A stretch of 64,000 bases of DNA from Planctomycetota bacterium (lineage in GTDB: Bacteria; Planctomycetota; Phycisphaerae; Phycisphaerales; UBA1924), in contig CP053450.1 in the NCBI GenBank assembly GCA_013285505.1, positions 3,828,796-3,892,795 of the forward strand, in the 5' to 3' direction. This document shows positions 61,444 to 64,000 of this stretch, piece after piece. The notes below the pieces were generated by a model. That model was not told the origin of the DNA. It made no database searches and was given only the letters and a program-made list of their open reading frames with translations. The stretch's first letter is position 1, and every line of letters begins with the position of its first letter. The position numbers were made by a program, and so were the translations under genes.

Positions 61444-62337
61444 ATGACACGACGCTACGACATGCTCGCGCTCGACCTTGACGGCACGGTGCTCGATCGC
61501 TCGAGCAAGGTGCGTCCGGCGGTGGCCGAGGCGATCGGGGCGGCGCGGCGGGCGGGGATGCTGGTCGTGGTCTGCACGGGGCGGGGGCTGGCCGAGTCGC
61601 GTGAGGCGATCGACGCGATCGGGCAGACCGATCCGGTGATCGTGGCGGGCGGGTCGATCATCGCGGACCCTGCCACCAGCACGACCATCCATCGGTTCTC
61701 GATGCACCCGACACTGACCAAGCGGCTGACCGATCTGCTGCTGGAGAGCGGGCACCCGGTGCTGGTGCTCAAGGACCCGCACGCGTCGGGGTACGACTAT
61801 CTCGTGGTGACCGGCAGCCGCAAGCTGACGCTCGACCCGGTGACGCAGTGGTGGTTTGAGGAGATGGAGGTCAGCATCCGTCTGGCGACGGATGTGGCCC
61901 GCGACCCTCACCCGGAGCACACCGTGCGCGTGGGGGTGTGTGCGGCGGCGAGTGAGCTGGAATCGCTGGAGCGGGCGGTGCTGGCCGAGTTTGACGAGAC
62001 CGTGACGGTGCACAACTTCCCGGCGGTGGTCGCGCCGAACGAGGCGACACACTGGGCGGGCGGGGCGGTGGCGCACATCCTGGAGTGCTTTGATGCGCGC
62101 GCAGATAAGTGGAACGCCGTGCGGCACCTGGCCGACGAGCGGGGCATCGACCACGCGCGGATCGTCGCGGTGGGCGATCAGGTCAACGACGTCTCGATGA
62201 TCCGCGGCGCGGGGCTGGGCGTGGCGATGGGCAACGCGGTGGAGTCGGTGCGGGCTGTCGCCGACCGGCACACCTCGAGCAACGAGGAAGAGGGCGTGGC
62301 CGAGGCGATCGGCATGGTGCTGCGCGGGGAGTGGTGA
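61444..62337 (+). CDS. Cof-type HAD hydrolase
   Basis: 297 residues. HAD motif I DLDGTVLDRSSKVRP, motif II VVCTGRG, motif III Lys in FDARADKWNAVRHLADERGI (usually KGxAL), motif IV AVGDQVNDVSMIRGAGLGVA, with a C2B cap (FSMHPTLTKRLTDLLLESGH). Dephosphorylates sugar phosphates or FMN-type cofactors; substrate cannot be told. Four bases separate its stop from rsmA. Confidence 0.9.
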   Translation: MTRRYDMLALDLDGTVLDRSSKVRPAVAEAIGAARRAGMLVVVCTGRGLAESREAIDAIGQTDPVIVAGGSIIADPATSTTIHRFSMHPTLTKRLTDLLLESGHPVLVLKDPHASGYDYLVVTGSRKLTLDPVTQWWFEEMEVSIRLATDVARDPHPEHTVRVGVCAAASELESLERAVLAEFDETVTVHNFPAVVAPNEATHWAGGAVAHILECFDARADKWNAVRHLADERGIDHARIVAVGDQVNDVSMIRGAGLGVAMGNAVESVRAVADRHTSSNEEEGVAEAIGMVLRGEW

Positions 62338-62341
62338 CCAG

Positions 62342-63172
62342 ATGCCGCAGACGCTCGCCGAGATCAAGACCCTGCTGGAATCCCGCGGCCTGAGCCCGCG
62401 GAAGCGGTTCGGGCAGAACTTCCTGATCGACCACAACCTGGTGCGGAAGCTTGTGGACGAGTCGGGCGTCGGGGCGGGCGACCTGGTGCTGGAGGTCGGG
62501 CCGGGGACGGGAACGCTGACCGAGGAACTGCTGGAGCGTGGGTGCGGGGTGATCGCGTGCGAGCTGGACCGGGGGCTGGCGGAGCTGCTGCGCGAGCGGT
62601 TGGGCTCGAACGATCGCTTCACGCTGATCGAGGGGGACTGCCTGGCGCACAAGCGGGAGGTCTCGGCGGAGATTGTCGGGGCGGTCGCGGGGCGACCGTT
62701 CACGCTGGTGGCGAATTTGCCCTATGGGGCGGCGACGCCGCTGATGCTGGCGCTGCTGACCGGGCACCCGCTGTGCCGCGGGATGTACGTGACGATCCAG
62801 AAGGAGGTCGGCGAGCGGCTCGCGGCCCGCGCGGGGCAGGGTGCGTACGGCGGGATCAGTGTCGCGGCGCAGACGCTGGCGACGGTGCGGCTGATCGCGA
62901 AGCTGCCGCCGGAGTGCTTCTGGCCGCGCCCGGAGATCACGAGCGTGATGGTGGCGATCGAGCGACGGGCGGATCACGGGATCGGCGACCCGGTCGCGTT
63001 CGGCGCGTTCTGCCAGCGGGTGTTTGCGCAGCGGCGCAAGCAGCTCGGGAGCGTGCTCGGTCGGGAGACCGCGTGGCCGAAGGGGATAGAGCCGACGATG
63101 CGGGCGGAGGCGTTGGAGCCGGGGCAGATCGTTTCGCTCTGGCGTGCGACGGGTGGGCGTGTGTCTTCCTGA
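62342..63172 (+). CDS. rsmA: 16S rRNA (adenine1518/1519-N6) dimethyltransferase
   Basis: 276 residues, intact. RKRFGQNFLIDHNLV (N-terminal signature), SAM motif I LVLEVGPGTGTLTEELLERG, acidic D/E of ACELDRGLAE, EGDCL, and catalytic NLPYGAATPLMLAL (NLPY). C-terminal helical domain FGAFCQRVFAQRRKQLGSVL. Dimethylates two adenines of helix 45 of 16S rRNA late in ribosome assembly. Likely co-transcribed with the HAD gene. Confidence 0.95.
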   Translation: MPQTLAEIKTLLESRGLSPRKRFGQNFLIDHNLVRKLVDESGVGAGDLVLEVGPGTGTLTEELLERGCGVIACELDRGLAELLRERLGSNDRFTLIEGDCLAHKREVSAEIVGAVAGRPFTLVANLPYGAATPLMLALLTGHPLCRGMYVTIQKEVGERLAARAGQGAYGGISVAAQTLATVRLIAKLPPECFWPRPEITSVMVAIERRADHGIGDPVAFGAFCQRVFAQRRKQLGSVLGRETAWPKGIEPTMRAEALEPGQIVSLWRATGGRVSS

Positions 63173-63438
63173 GGCGTTGTGTCGTGAGTGGATAGTGCAC
63201 CGGTGGCCGGGTACATGCACACGCGGCACGGGTGGGCGAGCCACCCGTGGCACAGGTCGTTCCGTTTCATTCACTTCTGCTTCTCTGCGTGCTCTGCGTC
63301 GACTTTGCGTGCTCTGCGTTCCTGCCTTCTGCTCGGTCAAGCCCACGCTTGCGCGTTGGGCCTCTTTTGGATGACGGGGCTCCTCGCTTGCGCTTCGGGC
63401 TCTGTTTTGGGGCGGGGGCGTTGCGTGGCACCGTAGAG
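63173..63438. repeat. Intergenic region with a hairpin and a GAACGCAGAG-family arm
   Basis: Two structures between rsmA and the permease gene. At 63227-63249 there is a perfect nine-base stem (CACGGGTGG/CCACCCGTG, five-base loop), a plausible rsmA terminator. At 63279-63325 one arm carries TCTGCGT/TTTGCGT units, the reverse complement of the ACGCAGAG units of the element at 44697-44820. Downstream, CGCTTGCGC-GGGC words recur (63348-63400). No gene seen. Confidence 0.6.
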
Positions 63439-64000
63439 CTATCGCGAGGCGGATCGGCGTTGGCGCCAGAGGTCTACGGCGACGGCGATGATGATGATGT
63501 GGCCGACGATCATTTCCTGCACGAAGCTGGGCCAGCCGAGCCTCACGCATCGGTTTTTCATGTAGGCCATCATGCAGGCACCGACGAGGGCGCCCAGGAC
63601 GGAGCCGCGGCCGCCGTTGAGCGATGCGCCGCCGATGACGACGGCCGCGATGACGTCGAGCTCGAGGCCGACGCGGATCGTCGGGTCGCCCTGCGTGAGC
63701 CGGGCGAACTGCAGGATGCCCGCCAGGCCGACGAAGGCGCCCGCGACGACGTAGACGGCGATCTTGGTGCGGGCGATGTTGACACCGGCGTAGCGGGCGG
63801 CGGTCTCGTTCGAGCCGATGGCGATGGCGTGGCGGCCGAGGACGGTGCGTCGAATGCCCAGGGCCATCAGCAACGCGAGCACGAGCATGAGCCAGACGCC
63901 CGGCGCGACGACGGACCACCGCCAGAGGGGGATGGGGCTGACTAACTCTGCCAGCCAGCCGGGGTCGGCCGAGACCGGGCCGCTGCCGGCGATCCACTTG
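63439..64000 (-). CDS. Ribose/xylose-type ABC transporter permease (BPD_transp_2), C-terminal part
   Basis: The last 186 residues are in the window; the gene continues past the right edge. Hydrophobic helices (VVAPGVWLMLVLALLMALGI, AVYVVAGAFVGLAGILQFA) and the family signature LGRHAIAIGSNETAARYAGV and ELDVIAAVVIGGASLNGGRG, followed by FVQEMIVGHIIIIAVAVDLW. This is the RbsC/XylH/MglC group of importers for pentoses or hexoses. The partners are not visible. Confidence 0.9.
   Translation of the reverse strand, partial: KWIAGSGPVSADPGWLAELVSPIPLWRWSVVAPGVWLMLVLALLMALGIRRTVLGRHAIAIGSNETAARYAGVNIARTKIAVYVVAGAFVGLAGILQFARLTQGDPTIRVGLELDVIAAVVIGGASLNGGRGSVLGALVGACMMAYMKNRCVRLGWPSFVQEMIVGHIIIIAVAVDLWRQRRSASR

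Overview
The window is high-GC (about 70%) DNA from a member of the Planctomycetota, most likely class Phycisphaerae or order Phycisphaerales. Three things point there: paired DUF1501 and PSD1-type cytochrome genes, a C-terminal GC-type dockerin anchor, and a sigma factor encoded beside a Ser/Thr kinase. I see no phage, plasmid, IS transposase or CRISPR array. The gene set looks chromosomal: argS, rsmA, dus, phoH, mgtE and tRNA-Gln.

Layout. 1-8.4 kb: a leftward operon of two giant PSD1 cytochrome c proteins, a Tat-exported DUF1501 protein and a DUF2231/cytochrome c/LRR fusion, joined by 4-base stop/start overlaps. 8.5-14.2 kb: a coiled-coil membrane protein, an ECF sigma factor with a TPR-bearing Ser/Thr kinase, a GC-type dockerin protein and a Cys-rich lipoprotein. 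14.2-20 kb: an ABC exporter, a glutamate/dicarboxylate symporter and a UgpC-type ATPase. 20-26.6 kb: tRNA-Gln with a strong terminator, a ferritin-like protein, a secreted M14 carboxypeptidase with two dockerin repeats, an MFS carrier and a nuclease/phosphatase-fold lipoprotein. 26.7-31.8 kb: a rightward run of GT2 glycosyltransferase, a BshC-like protein, a BtuF-like binding protein and argS. 31.8-37.4 kb: two phosphate-selective-porin paralogues divergent from a PhoB/PhoR pair. 38-44 kb: phoH, a PgpH-type c-di-AMP phosphodiesterase, a CorA/ZntB carrier, an aldo-keto reductase and a small membrane protein. 44-50.5 kb: DinB-like protein, dihydrouridine synthase, lipoprotein, BshB1-like deacetylase and three genes of unknown function, with two inverted-repeat elements. 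50.6-64 kb: a CHASE2 Ser/Thr kinase, mgtE, a type II secretion ATPase/secretin pair, a small unknown protein with a diguanylate cyclase, a HAD phosphatase, rsmA and the end of a sugar ABC permease.

A property of the whole window affects every gene call. About 30 breaks in reading frame, in roughly 20 genes including the essential argS, lie in short alternating CG tracts and are repaired by adding one CG dinucleotide. A few more lie in C/G homopolymers. This is almost certainly a sequencing or consensus error rather than pseudogenisation. I therefore annotate each broken gene as one CDS spanning its breaks and give the break positions.

Working together: the sigma/kinase pair and the CHASE2 kinase are signal transduction modules. 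PhoBR and the porins look like a phosphate-scavenging unit. GspD/GspE and the dockerin proteins concern export and surface display. The second messengers c-di-AMP (PgpH) and c-di-GMP (GGDEF protein) are both represented. I did not find a clearly novel multi-gene defence or metabolic system. The most interesting leftovers are the inverted-repeat elements, one of which appears to supply a start codon, and several conserved-looking genes without a recognised family.
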